In this document: piece after piece, positions 1-8,820 of the stretch
Numbering within the stretch: the stretch's first letter is position 1
Layout of the letters: each line of letters starts with the position of its first letter
DNA from: Paenalicyclobacillus mengziensis
GTDB taxonomy: Bacteria; Bacillota; Bacilli; Alicyclobacillales; Alicyclobacillaceae
Assembly (NCBI RefSeq): GCF_017298635.1
Contig: NZ_CP071182.1
Span: 2,890,001 to 2,954,000 of the forward strand
Direction of reading: 5' to 3'
Length of the DNA stretch: 64,000 bases
Made by a program: the position numbers and the translations under genes
The notes under the pieces: model-generated
What the model was told of the DNA's origin: nothing
The model's input: the letters and a program-made list of their open reading frames with translations, nothing else
The model's database searches: none

Positions 1-966
1 CTACGAAGTGCAGAAAGGGAGCGAATTCGTCAACAGCAAACAGCTTCACGTCCTCATTGGTTAAAAGTCTCTGCACGTCCCAACGAGAAGTACAACGAAA
101 TCAAAGACATCATGCGAGGAAGAGCGCTCCACACAGTATGTGAGGAAGCGCACTGTCCAAACATATTTGAGTGCTGGGGAAAACTTGGCACGGCAACCTT
201 CATGATTTTAGGTGACGTTTGTACGAGAAATTGTCGCTTTTGTGCTGTGAACAGCGGTCGACCTAGTGAGGTAGATCTCGCAGAACCAGCCCGAGTTGCA
301 GATGCAGTTGCGGCGATGAACTTACGTCACGTTGTGATAACGAGTGTCGATCGCGATGATTTGCAGGATGGCGGCGCATCGATTTTTGCGGCTAGCGTTG
401 AAGAAATTCGTAAACGGGTTCCGACATGTGGTGTCGAAGTCCTCATTCCGGATTTTGCTGGTAACTGGTCAGCATTGCAATGCGTGATGGACGCTTCCCC
501 GGATATTCTCGATCACAATGTTGAAACGGTACGGCGATTAAGTGATTCCGTCCGTTCAAAAGCAACGTACAATAGGTCCCTCGAGTTACTCCAACGTGCA
601 AAGCAAGCACGTCCCGATATTCGTACGAAGTCGAGCATTATGGTTGGTATTGGAGAATCACTAGAAGAGATTTCTGAGACCTTCGATGATTTGTGGGACG
701 TTGGTGTTGATATTGTGACAGTCGGTCAATATCTGCAGCCAACAAAGCAACAAGTCTTGGTGGAGAAGTTTTATACACCGGAGGAGTTTAATCAGATTCG
801 GATTATGGGAATGAAAAAAGGGTTCAAACACATCCAAGCTGGACCGCTTGTTCGCACATCGTATCACGCACATGATCAAGTCTTACGGGCTGCAGGGCTA
901 CCACTACAGTCATTGGACGCAGAAGAGAAAAATCGTGTGCTCTCGACCGTCACTTCCTTGTATTAA
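1..966 (+). CDS. lipA: Lipoyl synthase, 5' end outside window
   Basis: Radical SAM enzyme that inserts two sulfurs into protein-bound octanoyl groups to make lipoyl cofactor in the cytoplasm. The frame is open from base 1, and the residues before the first in-window ATG (112) read like the normal N-terminal part (HWLKVSARPNEKYNEIKDI), so the true start lies upstream of the window and 112 is not the start. The auxiliary cluster motif CEEAHCPNIFEC (C-x4-C-x5-C), the radical SAM motif CTRNCRFC (C-x3-C-x2-C) and a C-terminal RTSYHA, a variant of the family RSSY motif, are all present. A terminator follows directly. Confidence 0.96.
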   Translation, partial: LRSAERERIRQQQTASRPHWLKVSARPNEKYNEIKDIMRGRALHTVCEEAHCPNIFECWGKLGTATFMILGDVCTRNCRFCAVNSGRPSEVDLAEPARVADAVAAMNLRHVVITSVDRDDLQDGGASIFAASVEEIRKRVPTCGVEVLIPDFAGNWSALQCVMDASPDILDHNVETVRRLSDSVRSKATYNRSLELLQRAKQARPDIRTKSSIMVGIGESLEEISETFDDLWDVGVDIVTVGQYLQPTKQQVLVEKFYTPEEFNQIRIMGMKKGFKHIQAGPLVRTSYHAHDQVLRAAGLPLQSLDAEEKNRVLSTVTSLY

Positions 967-985
967 CCAAAGAAATCGCAGAAGT

Positions 986-1024
986 AAAAAGGCCGAGCCA
1001 TATGGTGTCATGGTGCGGCTTTTT
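986..1024 (+). terminator. Rho-independent terminator after lipA
   Basis: An A-rich left arm with GGCCGAGCCAT pairs, with one bulge, with ATGGTGCGGC followed by TTTTT, about 20 bases after the lipA stop. The A and T tracts suggest it may also end transcription coming from moaA on the other strand. Confidence 0.8.
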
Positions 1025-1165
1025 GCTGTAATCTTGACGTCGCTCAAGGGTATCTGCCGCCACCGGCATCAATCATAGCACGCGGACAGGGGGGCACCGA
1101 GATAAAAGGTCCCTATTACTCCGTAGTGGGAGGATGAAGAACCAATATGTCTGGTCGGGTGGCAA

Positions 1166-2221
1166 TTATCCACCAATGTGGGACATTTCTACCTTGGTGC
1201 GGGAAAAGGTCAAGGATGAGCGTAACTCTGAGTATCGGTCGTCCCGATTTAACCATGCGTTGTGAATTGCCAACCGGATATCGTCATCAGACGCTCCAGA
1301 CCGGAGCAATGCTCTAAGGTCCAATCCGTTAGCGCCAAACAGACAGGTGTATAACTTTCCCTCAGGCGAAAGCCGAGCGCGTGTACATGCACCACAAAAA
1401 GCTTGTGTCACAGAGGCAATGACCCCAATTTCTCCCTGTCCATCCTCATACTCGTAACGTAGTGCCACTTCCCCCGCATAGTTTGGCGGTAACTTGTGAA
1501 TTGGCCAGTGTGTCTGAATCAGTGACACCATTTCCTCAGCGGTAACGACGTCTGCCAGCCGCCACCCATTCGTGCTTCCGACGTCCATGAACTCTATCAA
1601 CCGTAGAATACAGCCAGAACCGCGGAAGTAATCAGCCATTTCAAGAATCGAACTTTCGTTCCATCCTTTTTTTACTACCATATTTATCTTGACAGGATTG
1701 AGGTCAGCTTCCTTCGCGGCTTCGATGGCTGCTAACACTTTAGAGACAGGGAAATGAACATCATTCATTGCCATGAAAACTTCGTCTCGCAACGAGTCGA
1801 GGCTGATGGTAATTCTACGTAAGCCAGCCGTTTTCAATCTTTTTGCCAGGTCAGAGTTTAACGCAGACCCATTCGTAGTGAGCGCAATATCGTCTACACC
1901 AATGTCATTCAGCATACGAACTAAATCGTCCACATTTTTTCGCAGGAGCGGCTCTCCGCCTGTTAGGCGCACTTTTCGCACGCCAAGTTCCTGAAATAAA
2001 CCGGTGAGTCTCGTGATTTCCTCAAACGTCAAAAGCTTATGATGCGGTAGAAATGCGAAGTCCGCGCCAAAGACTTCTTTTGGCATGCAGTATCGACAGC
2101 GAAAGTTACAACGGTCGGTAAGTGACACTCGGAGGTCGCGTAAAGGTCTCATTAAGCGATCGTGAACCTCTGTGTGTTTGTAGTTCTTATCGAAGAACTC
2201 TTCTCTTCCATTTCGGTTCAC
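1166..2221 (-). CDS. moaA: GTP 3',8-cyclase MoaA
   Basis: Radical SAM enzyme for the first step of molybdenum cofactor synthesis, GTP to 3',8-cyclo-7,8-dihydro-GTP. The N-terminal cluster motif CNFRCRYC is near residue 39, a GGEPLLR motif follows, and the C-terminal second cluster has CGACTRARLSPEGKLYTC. The length of 351 residues is normal apart from about 25 extra N-terminal residues. The start is GTG at 2221, chosen because AAGGAGGG lies about 8 bases upstream. It is transcribed away from the nar modules, and its product would supply the Mo cofactor that NarG needs. A Crp/Fnr-like palindrome lies in the shared upstream region. No other moa, mob or moe genes are in the window. Confidence 0.95.
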   Translation of the reverse strand: MNRNGREEFFDKNYKHTEVHDRLMRPLRDLRVSLTDRCNFRCRYCMPKEVFGADFAFLPHHKLLTFEEITRLTGLFQELGVRKVRLTGGEPLLRKNVDDLVRMLNDIGVDDIALTTNGSALNSDLAKRLKTAGLRRITISLDSLRDEVFMAMNDVHFPVSKVLAAIEAAKEADLNPVKINMVVKKGWNESSILEMADYFRGSGCILRLIEFMDVGSTNGWRLADVVTAEEMVSLIQTHWPIHKLPPNYAGEVALRYEYEDGQGEIGVIASVTQAFCGACTRARLSPEGKLYTCLFGANGLDLRALLRSGASDDDIRLAIHNAWLNRDDRYSELRSSLTFSRTKVEMSHIGG

Positions 2222-2294
2222 GGATATGCCCTCCTTCGGGAAATCTCGTTACCTCCGTTATATGACGAATAGTACATCCACCACCGAATGATAG

Positions 2295-2310
2295 TGTGAT
2301 AAATATCACG
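2295..2310. promoter_or_regulatory. Candidate Crp/Fnr-type operator
   Basis: TGTGATAAATATCACG lies in the moaA/TDT divergent region. It reads as TGTGA-N6-TCACG, close to the Bacillus Fnr and Crp consensus, and its core TGAT-AAAT-ATCA also fits the FNR half-site spacing. It is about 75 bases from the moaA start and 280 from the transporter start. The rest of this 367-base intergenic region shows no gene. Confidence 0.6.
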
Positions 2311-2565
2311 TTTCCAAAGCCATCACTCTCTTTACACTTAAAAGGCGATCCTGCAAACGAACACAAAGATCATAAAGCTGACGGCTGGAAAGGTACACCT
2401 ACGGATGTGTATTTATAAATCCACTTGATAGTCCAGATGAGCTAGGTACTTCAAACCATTGAAATAGCAAGAATAGACCTTACACGAGGAGTGTTCACCG
2501 ACTAGGTTGTGTATAACGACAAAATGCCGATGTGGGTCACAACTAAGACCCCTGTATTGTCTGGG

Positions 2566-2580
2566 TGTCATAGCATGACA
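2566..2580. promoter_or_regulatory. Perfect 6-3-6 palindrome before TDT gene
   Basis: TGTCAT-AGC-ATGACA ends 8 bases before the TTG start of the first TDT gene. Its position overlaps the translation start region, so it could be an operator or a small RNA hairpin. No matching copy was found ahead of the second TDT gene. Confidence 0.4.
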
Positions 2581-2588
2581 AAAGGTAT

Positions 2589-3701
2589 TTGGAGTACGAT
2601 CATGAGACTGAGGTGGGGCCTGTGCGAATTATCGATGGCATAAAACACTCGGTGGCTGAGCTATACACTGGATATTTTGCGAGCGTCATGGCAACGGGCA
2701 TCATATCCATCGCGTTAAACCTGACGCATCACGACCTATTTTCTAAAACGATGTTTATTATCGCCGTGTCGCTATATTTGTTGCTAACGATGGCGTATGT
2801 ACTACGCGCTGTCTGGTTTCCACGCAACGTCTGGCGTGACCTGACAGATGCCGCTAAAGTGTTTGGATACTTTACATTTGTAGCGGCAACAGATGTAATT
2901 GGAACTTGTTTTGTTCTGAATCGCTTCACAAAGTTACCTGTTTGGTTGGGGATTGTAGGCATTGTCTCGTGGATGATATTAACGTATTTTATCTTGATGG
3001 TTCTGATTTTTTACAACAGAGAACCGGTTCAACGAGTCATGAATGGTGGTTGGCTGGTAACGACGGTTGGCGTGGAATCATTAGCGGCACTTGGATCAGC
3101 CATGGCTGACCGATTCCCCGTTTCTTCCGGAGGACTATTATTGGTTTCTACAGCATTCTGGGGACTTGGCATCGTCATCTATCTTATTTTTATCGCCTTA
3201 ATTATGTACAGATTTTTCTTCTTTCCCGTTAGTACAGCAGACCTGAGTCCGCCATACTGGATCAATATGGGTGCCATGGCGATCACAACACTTGCTGGAT
3301 CACGTTTAGCATTATATCCTCATAAGTCGACATTTCTACTGATGATAAAGCCTTTCATCGAAGGATTCACATTTCTTTTATGGGCCTGGGGAAGTTGGTG
3401 GATTCCACTCTTGCTGCTTATCGGCATATGGAAACTTTTTGTGCTCCGTGACAGGCTGAGATATGAACCTGCACTCTGGAGTATTGTGTTTCCACTTGGC
3501 ATGTACACTGCGGCTACTGACACGATGAGTAAGGTCAGCGGTCTTCAAGCCGTGCATCGCATTGTACCGTATTGTCTAGCCGTTGCCGTCGCCTCTTGGA
3601 TACTCGTAGGCATTGCATTTTTTGTGTCGCTCCTGCGAAGTCAGTTCCTACGGTTTGCATGGAAGTTGTTGCGTCAGCGTCTTATGGGACTGCGGTGGTA
3701 A
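2589..3701 (+). CDS. TDT/SLAC1-TehA family membrane transporter, copy 1
   Basis: Integral membrane protein of the tellurite-resistance/dicarboxylate transporter family, which includes bacterial TehA and plant SLAC1 anion channels. About ten hydrophobic segments run through the 370 residues, with family-like stretches LYTGYFASVMATGIISIAL, VFGYFTFVAATDVIGT and PPYWINMGAMAITTLAGSR. It heads the first nar module and is clearly paralogous to the gene at 11773. SLAC1 relatives conduct nitrate and chloride and no narK is present, so nitrate/nitrite passage is a reasonable inference. Other anions or tellurite are alternatives. The TTG start at 2589 has only a weak AAAGG site, so a later GTG could be used. 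Confidence 0.85.
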   Translation: MEYDHETEVGPVRIIDGIKHSVAELYTGYFASVMATGIISIALNLTHHDLFSKTMFIIAVSLYLLLTMAYVLRAVWFPRNVWRDLTDAAKVFGYFTFVAATDVIGTCFVLNRFTKLPVWLGIVGIVSWMILTYFILMVLIFYNREPVQRVMNGGWLVTTVGVESLAALGSAMADRFPVSSGGLLLVSTAFWGLGIVIYLIFIALIMYRFFFFPVSTADLSPPYWINMGAMAITTLAGSRLALYPHKSTFLLMIKPFIEGFTFLLWAWGSWWIPLLLLIGIWKLFVLRDRLRYEPALWSIVFPLGMYTAATDTMSKVSGLQAVHRIVPYCLAVAVASWILVGIAFFVSLLRSQFLRFAWKLLRQRLMGLRW

Positions 3702-3738
3702 ACTCTCGGCGAAACTTCATCTGTTTTTCGGGCTTTCC

Positions 3739-3771
3739 AAGGCCGCTGCCTACTCGAGAGGCAGCGGCCTT
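3739..3771 (+). terminator. Strong hairpin between TDT1 and HHE1
   Basis: AAGGCCGCTGCC pairs perfectly with GGCAGCGGCCTT across a 9-base loop. The following sequence (AATCACGTTTG) is not a clean T-run, so it may attenuate rather than fully end transcription from TDT1. It suggests that the HHE-nar part has its own promoter. Confidence 0.65.
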
Positions 3772-3805
3772 AATCACGTTTGGGTTGTGTGTAAGGGACT
3801 TCCAT

Positions 3806-3853
3806 ATATCTGTTACGGATGATATCTGTTACGGATGATATCTGTAACAGATG
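3806..3853. promoter_or_regulatory. Three tandem 16-bp operator-like repeats
   Basis: Three head-to-tail copies of a 16-base unit, ATATCTGTTACGGATG twice and then ATATCTGTAACAGATG. Each carries a near-palindrome ATCTGT-T/A-ACxGAT. They occupy the 5' region of the HHE1-nar module, about 120 bases before its likely start, and look like a cooperative regulator binding array. They are not coding: the long frame that starts inside them lacks a ribosome site. Confidence 0.6.
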
Positions 3854-3973
3854 ACCGGTTTAGTAAAGCCTATTAAAATCCCCCTCGACCAACCAATCAT
3901 ACATATTCTACGCTCAGTCGGGAAGTGTAGTAAGTGTTGCCATGGGTTTTTGCGGAAAATGGGAGGTATCAGA

Positions 3974-4417
3974 ATGACCGGACCGGCATTACGCCATCTG
4001 GAGTCGCATCATGCGATTCACGAGTATGCGCGTCAGGAAGCTGAAGCAATGACAGCTTTACTGGAGCGAGCCGTCGAACGGCAAGAAACTGGTTTGGCCG
4101 TGCAGATTGCCTATGTCCTTATCGAACACTGGGAAACGCGCACTCTCTGCCATGCTGCTTCGGAGGAACAGGGGCTGTACCCAGAAATTGTTCGGTTAGA
4201 GCCTGACAAAGAATCGGTTGTCCACACCCTTACAAGGGACCACGAACTCATGCGAATGGCAGTGGAAGAAATCAAGGAGCTTCTTCATAACGACGAGCCT
4301 ATTGTGGAAGCAGTTCGCAGATTTCACCTTCTGCTCTGGGTCGAAAACATGCACAGCCGGGATGAAGAACGACGACTCATTGCGACGTTAAACAAACGAC
4401 CGGAAACCGCTTCCTGA
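3974..4417 (+). CDS. Hemerythrin-like HHE domain protein, copy 1
   Basis: Small cytoplasmic helical protein of the hemerythrin/HHE cation-binding type. Histidines and acidic residues spaced as in a di-iron four-helix bundle are visible: ESHHAIHEYA, IEHWETRTLCHAASEEQGLYPEI, RDHELMRMAVEEI and HSRDEERR. The start is ATG 3974 because GGGAGGT lies 7 bases upstream and because the paralogue at 13101 begins at the same point (MSGPALH versus MTGPALR). A longer frame from 3851 adds 41 unrelated residues. Being first in a nar module suggests a role in O2 or NO sensing or handling, or in protecting the reductase. This is inference. Confidence 0.82.
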   Translation: MTGPALRHLESHHAIHEYARQEAEAMTALLERAVERQETGLAVQIAYVLIEHWETRTLCHAASEEQGLYPEIVRLEPDKESVVHTLTRDHELMRMAVEEIKELLHNDEPIVEAVRRFHLLLWVENMHSRDEERRLIATLNKRPETAS

Positions 4418-4463
4418 CTGCCATCTTCTCGAGGTGAAAATTATCCAACGGAGGCCTTGAATA

Positions 4464-4790
4464 TTGGTACGTCATCAAAATGATGTGGCTATGCCGCTTC
4501 GGCTACACTATCCTGCAGCTTTTGATGGACTCGTTGACCTGCTGCGAGGTGCTGGATTAAATACGTACGATGTCATCGCACAGTGCACGGGCCCGAACGA
4601 GGGGGGCGATATCGCTGTGAGCATCCTCTATGGTTCGAATTACGCGCAACGTATGGAAGAACCATTTGATGAATCGTCACTACGCACTTTGGACGCGAAG
4701 GTGCTTGCTTTTTTTCAGCAGGTTGCAAAGAGCTGTTACCAGCAGAACACTGCAGAATATCAAACTTTCATGAGACGCACCAAACCCTAA
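4464..4790 (+). CDS. Unknown nar-linked small protein, copy 1
   Basis: I do not recognise the family. The 108-residue soluble protein is clearly related to the gene at 20741: both share a PLxLxYxAAxxxLVDxL stretch, a YDV motif and a final ExYxTxMR motif. It starts with TTG 4464 and has GGAGG 9 bases upstream. It sits between the HHE gene and the DUF4351-like gene here, whereas its paralogue follows narI in the second module. That it travels with both nar sets suggests a nitrate-reductase accessory role, with no mechanism visible. Confidence 0.7.
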   Translation: MVRHQNDVAMPLRLHYPAAFDGLVDLLRGAGLNTYDVIAQCTGPNEGGDIAVSILYGSNYAQRMEEPFDESSLRTLDAKVLAFFQQVAKSCYQQNTAEYQTFMRRTKP

Positions 4791-4830
4791 AAACGAGTAA
4801 CGAATACGTGAATTTGCGACTTGGAGATGC

Positions 4831-5136
4831 ATGCAAATGGTGATGGACATTCAAAATCAAGAATACGAAGAGAACTTTCGAAAAGCTGCCTTGGAAATTG
4901 ACAAGTCGGATTTGCTCGCCATTCTTGAAATGCGTTTTCAAAGTGTGCCCTGCGAAATGATTAGCCATATTCAATCAATCACGGAGGGTGCAACCCTTGA
5001 ACGCCTCATCCTTGTCGCCGCGAATGTCCCGGACTTTGAGTCTTTATACGATGAATTAACGTCTTCGAGCGTGCCCTTTGGAATTGTTGGGGAATCGTTC
5101 AATCCGATATCCACACCGGCGAAAGGAACTTGTTAA
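4831..5136 (+). CDS. DUF4351-like small helical protein, copy 1
   Basis: Small soluble protein of about 100 residues with the pattern LLAILEMRFQSVP...I..I.....LERLILVAANVPDFESL, which resembles DUF4351, a helical domain often found at the C-terminus of Rpn/PD-(D/E)XK proteins. Here it stands alone. It is paralogous to the gene at 13580. It ends at the base before narG, so the two are probably co-translated. ATG 4831, 4837 or 4843 could be the start: GGAG at 4823 favours 4837. Function is unknown, and its position suggests a link to NarG maturation or regulation. Confidence 0.72.
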   Translation: MQMVMDIQNQEYEENFRKAALEIDKSDLLAILEMRFQSVPCEMISHIQSITEGATLERLILVAANVPDFESLYDELTSSSVPFGIVGESFNPISTPAKGTC

Positions 5137-8100
5137 ATGGCGCGACATGTACCCGTACTTCAAAAACTGACGTATCTTAAACCCGGCAAAAAAATCAATT
5201 TGGGATGGACGGAGGAGAGTCCGCGTCCAAGAGAGTGGGAAGACCTGTACCGCCGTCGTTGGGGTCATGACAAAATCATCCGCTCGACACACGGAGTAAA
5301 TTGTACAGGTTCTTGCAGTTGGAAGATTTATGTGAAGGACGGCATCATTACTTGGGAGACACAGCAAACGGATTATCCGTCTCTTGGGCCGAACTTTCCG
5401 GAATACGAGCCGAGGGGATGCCCCCGGGGCGCAAGTTATTCTTGGTATATCTACAGTCCTGTTCGTGTTCGCTACCCCTACGTGCGTGAGGAATTGCTGG
5501 AGTTGTGGCGCAATGAACGCGATGCTGGGCACGATCCGGTCAGTGCTTGGGCGAATATCGTCTCGGATCGTCAGAAAGTCAGACAGTACCAGAGGGCGCG
5601 TGGTAAAGGAGGGTTGGTCCGTTCCAGTTGGAATGAAGTCACTGAAATCATTGCAGCCTCCATGGTCCATACGATTAAAACATACGGCCCAGACCGTATA
5701 ACAGGATTTAGTCCAATCCCGGCCATGTCCATGGTGAGCTACGCATCGGGGTCAAGGCTCATCTCACTACTTGGCGGTACGATGCTCAGCTTCTACGATT
5801 GGTACGCTGACCTCCCACCGGCCTCGCCACAAATCTGGGGCGAACAGACAGATGTACCAGAGAGTGCGGACTGGTATAACTCGAAATACTTTATCATTTG
5901 GGGAACCAACTTACCAATGACCCGTACGCCAGACGCTCATTTCATGGTGGAGGCTAGGTATAACGGGACAAAAATTGTTGGTGTTAGTCCGGATTATGCA
6001 GAGTATGTTAAGTTTGCCGACCTGTGGCTTCCTTGTAAAGCCGGGACGGATAGCGCTTTAGCCATGGCAATGACGCATGTAATTTTAAAAGAATTTTACG
6101 TGGATAAACAAACAAAGTATTTTTTTGACTATGCAAAGAAATATACCGATCTTCCGTTCTTGGTCACCCTTCGCGCATATAACAATGGGTACGTATCGGA
6201 TCGATTTTTGAACGCCAAAGATTTGGGCCTCACCGAACAGCATGCGGAATGGAAAATGGTGATGTGGGACGAGGTAGAGCGCGCACCCGCCGTACCAAAT
6301 GGAAGTATTGGGTATCGGTGGGATACATCGAAGAAATGGAATCTTAAACTGGAGACGGCGAACGGGACACCGATTCATCCCGCCCTTAGTTTCTTCAATG
6401 ATTCGGATGATGTTGTATTGGTCCACTTTCCACACTTCACAAACGGCACGGGTGAGACGTTTTCTCGCGGAGTTCCTGTGAAGCGGTTGTGGGATGCGGA
6501 TGGAAATACGCTTTACGTCACAACCGTACTTGACATCATGATGGCAAATGCGGGAGTTGGGCGAGGGTTACCAGGTGATTATCCGATGGATTATGACGAC
6601 CCGTTGCCATACACCCCTGCTTGGCAGGAGGCAATCACCGGGGTGAACCGAAACTTGGCGATCCGTGTTGCCCGAGAATTCGCGGATAATGCCGAAAGAA
6701 CAAAGGGTCGCTCGATGATCGCGATGGGTGCGGGCACGAACCATTGGTACCACAGCGACATGACTTACCGTACGATGTTGAACCTCGTCCTCTTGACCGG
6801 ATGCCAAGGCGTCAATGGCGGGGGCTGGGCACATTATGTCGGGCAGGAGAAAGTCCGCCCGCTTGAAGGCTGGTCGATGGTTGCTTTTGCGGGGGATTGG
6901 ATGCGCCCGCCGAGACTGCAAAACGGCACTTCATACTACTACTTCATGACGGATCAGCATCGTTACGAGGATTTTCACACTGAAACCATAGGTTCTCCAC
7001 TTGGAGGACGGTTCCACAAGATGCATCCAGCCGACATGATTGCGATGGCGACTCGCCTTGGCTGGCAACCGTTTTATCCGCAATTCCGAGAAAACACTTT
7101 AGAGTTGGTCCAAGAGGCGAAGGAGGCTGGGGCGGAAACAGATGAGGAAATCGTTTCCCACGTTGTAGAACGAATCAAAACTGGGGATGTTCGATTTGCG
7201 GTTGAGGAACCAGATAATCCCCGTAACTATCCGAGAGTGTTCATCAATTGGCGTTCAAATCTGCTTGGTGCAAGTGGTAAAGGGCATGAGTATTTTGTGA
7301 AGCACTTCATGGGAGCGGATGGACACCCTCTCGGAAATGAAAATACGAGTTGGAAACCGGAAACGGTTGATGTTACAAACGACGTTCCTGACGGGAAAGT
7401 CGATCTTTTCGTAAACATCGACTTTCGCATGAGCAGTAGCAATGCTTTGTATGCCGATATTGTTCTACCCGCCGCGACGTGGTACGAAAAATACGATTTA
7501 AGTAGTACAGACATGCATCCCTTCATCCATCCCTTCAATCCAGCGATTACGCATCCTTGGGAAACCCGTAGCGACTGGGATGCATTTCGTGCTATTGCTC
7601 GTACGTTCTCCGATTTGGCCAAAGACCATCTTCCCGCTATGGATGACATCGTGCTTCGATCTCTTGGACACGATGCGCCGACTGAAATCTCAGCAGTCGG
7701 CGGCAAGGTACTCGATTGGCGAAACGGTGAAGTCGAGGCGATTCCAGGTAAAACCATGCCAGATTTCTCTATCGTCCGACGCGATTTCCCGAACGTGTAC
7801 CACCAGATGACAACACTGGGTCCGCTTGCGCAAGAGCAAATTTCGAGTAAGGGGATCTCATTTCCTGGAGACAAAGCTTATCAGGAGATTCTCGAAAAAG
7901 TTGGTCCTTCGAAAGCAGAAGGTGTCTTTCATGGACGACCTTCTCTGGAACACGATCAGCAAGTGGTTGAAGCCATCCTAACGTACTCAGGGGCATCGAA
8001 TGGGCATCGATCGGTCGATGGTTGGAAGGCCCTTGGCGAAATGACCGGGATTCACCTTTCCGCCATTTCCGAAGGGTGTGAAGAAGTGTCGTATTCGCTT

Positions 8101-8820
8101 GGGGACATTACAACGCAACCCCGTGTATCTTTACCTACAGCAGTGTGGAGTGGGCTTGAGCAGGATGGGCGCCGTTATTCTCCATTTGTTGTGAATGTGG
8201 AATACGGTGTGCCTTGGCGCACGCTGACAGGGCGTCAACATTTTTATCTCGACCATGAAATGATGCTTGATTTTGGAGAGGGGCTGCCCCTATTTCGACC
8301 ACCGCTCGGGGGCACGCCGTTTACAGTGGACGATTCAGGCGTCCCGGAAAATGGTAAGGCCATCATGGTTCGTTACCTGACCCCACACCAAAAATGGGGC
8401 TTCCACACGACATATACAGATAATCCAAAAATGATGACGCTCTTTCGTGGAGGGCAGGTCATTTGGATCAATGACAAGGATGCGAAAAAGATCGATGTGA
8501 AGGATAACGATTGGGTGGAAGTGTACAACCGCAACGGTGTCATTGCCTGTCGCGCTGTGGTCAGTTATCGCCTGCCAGAAGGCGTTGCAATGATGTACCA
8601 CGCTCAAGATCGTACGATTGCAGTTCCTGGCACCACTATTACCAAAGACCGCGGGGGAACACACAACAGCGTGACCCGCGTGATCCCAAAACCGACGCAC
8701 CTCATTGGCGGGTATGCGCAACTCAGTTTTGGATTTAACTACTACGGACCCTGCGGACACAATCGAGATGCGGTGACGTTCATTCGCCGGATGAAAGAGG
8801 TGAACTGGCTTGAGAGTTAA
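5137..8820 (+). CDS. narG: Respiratory nitrate reductase alpha subunit, copy 1
   Basis: Catalytic molybdopterin subunit that reduces nitrate to nitrite on the cytoplasmic side of the membrane. The 1227 residues are full length. The N-terminal FS0 iron-sulfur site is intact as His52-x3-Cys56-x3-Cys60...Cys95 (HGVNCTGSC and RGCPRG). The active-site region YDWYADLPPASPQIWGEQ and the following TDVPESADWYNS are typical of NarG. ATG 5137 directly follows the stop of the preceding gene. narH overlaps the 3' end by 11 bases. It is paralogous to the gene at 13971, by eye roughly two-thirds identical over the N-terminal 130 residues. Long antisense frames here are shadows. Confidence 0.97.
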   Translation: MARHVPVLQKLTYLKPGKKINLGWTEESPRPREWEDLYRRRWGHDKIIRSTHGVNCTGSCSWKIYVKDGIITWETQQTDYPSLGPNFPEYEPRGCPRGASYSWYIYSPVRVRYPYVREELLELWRNERDAGHDPVSAWANIVSDRQKVRQYQRARGKGGLVRSSWNEVTEIIAASMVHTIKTYGPDRITGFSPIPAMSMVSYASGSRLISLLGGTMLSFYDWYADLPPASPQIWGEQTDVPESADWYNSKYFIIWGTNLPMTRTPDAHFMVEARYNGTKIVGVSPDYAEYVKFADLWLPCKAGTDSALAMAMTHVILKEFYVDKQTKYFFDYAKKYTDLPFLVTLRAYNNGYVSDRFLNAKDLGLTEQHAEWKMVMWDEVERAPAVPNGSIGYRWDTSKKWNLKLETANGTPIHPALSFFNDSDDVVLVHFPHFTNGTGETFSRGVPVKRLWDADGNTLYVTTVLDIMMANAGVGRGLPGDYPMDYDDPLPYTPAWQEAITGVNRNLAIRVAREFADNAERTKGRSMIAMGAGTNHWYHSDMTYRTMLNLVLLTGCQGVNGGGWAHYVGQEKVRPLEGWSMVAFAGDWMRPPRLQNGTSYYYFMTDQHRYEDFHTETIGSPLGGRFHKMHPADMIAMATRLGWQPFYPQFRENTLELVQEAKEAGAETDEEIVSHVVERIKTGDVRFAVEEPDNPRNYPRVFINWRSNLLGASGKGHEYFVKHFMGADGHPLGNENTSWKPETVDVTNDVPDGKVDLFVNIDFRMSSSNALYADIVLPAATWYEKYDLSSTDMHPFIHPFNPAITHPWETRSDWDAFRAIARTFSDLAKDHLPAMDDIVLRSLGHDAPTEISAVGGKVLDWRNGEVEAIPGKTMPDFSIVRRDFPNVYHQMTTLGPLAQEQISSKGISFPGDKAYQEILEKVGPSKAEGVFHGRPSLEHDQQVVEAILTYSGASNGHRSVDGWKALGEMTGIHLSAISEGCEEVSYSLGDITTQPRVSLPTAVWSGLEQDGRRYSPFVVNVEYGVPWRTLTGRQHFYLDHEMMLDFGEGLPLFRPPLGGTPFTVDDSGVPENGKAIMVRYLTPHQKWGFHTTYTDNPKMMTLFRGGQVIWINDKDAKKIDVKDNDWVEVYNRNGVIACRAVVSYRLPEGVAMMYHAQDRTIAVPGTTITKDRGGTHNSVTRVIPKPTHLIGGYAQLSFGFNYYGPCGHNRDAVTFIRRMKEVNWLES

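Noticed and set aside
3851..3973. Extended start of the first HHE protein inside the tandem repeats
   Set aside because: No ribosome site there; the paralogue and the GGGAGGT at 3961 support ATG 3974.
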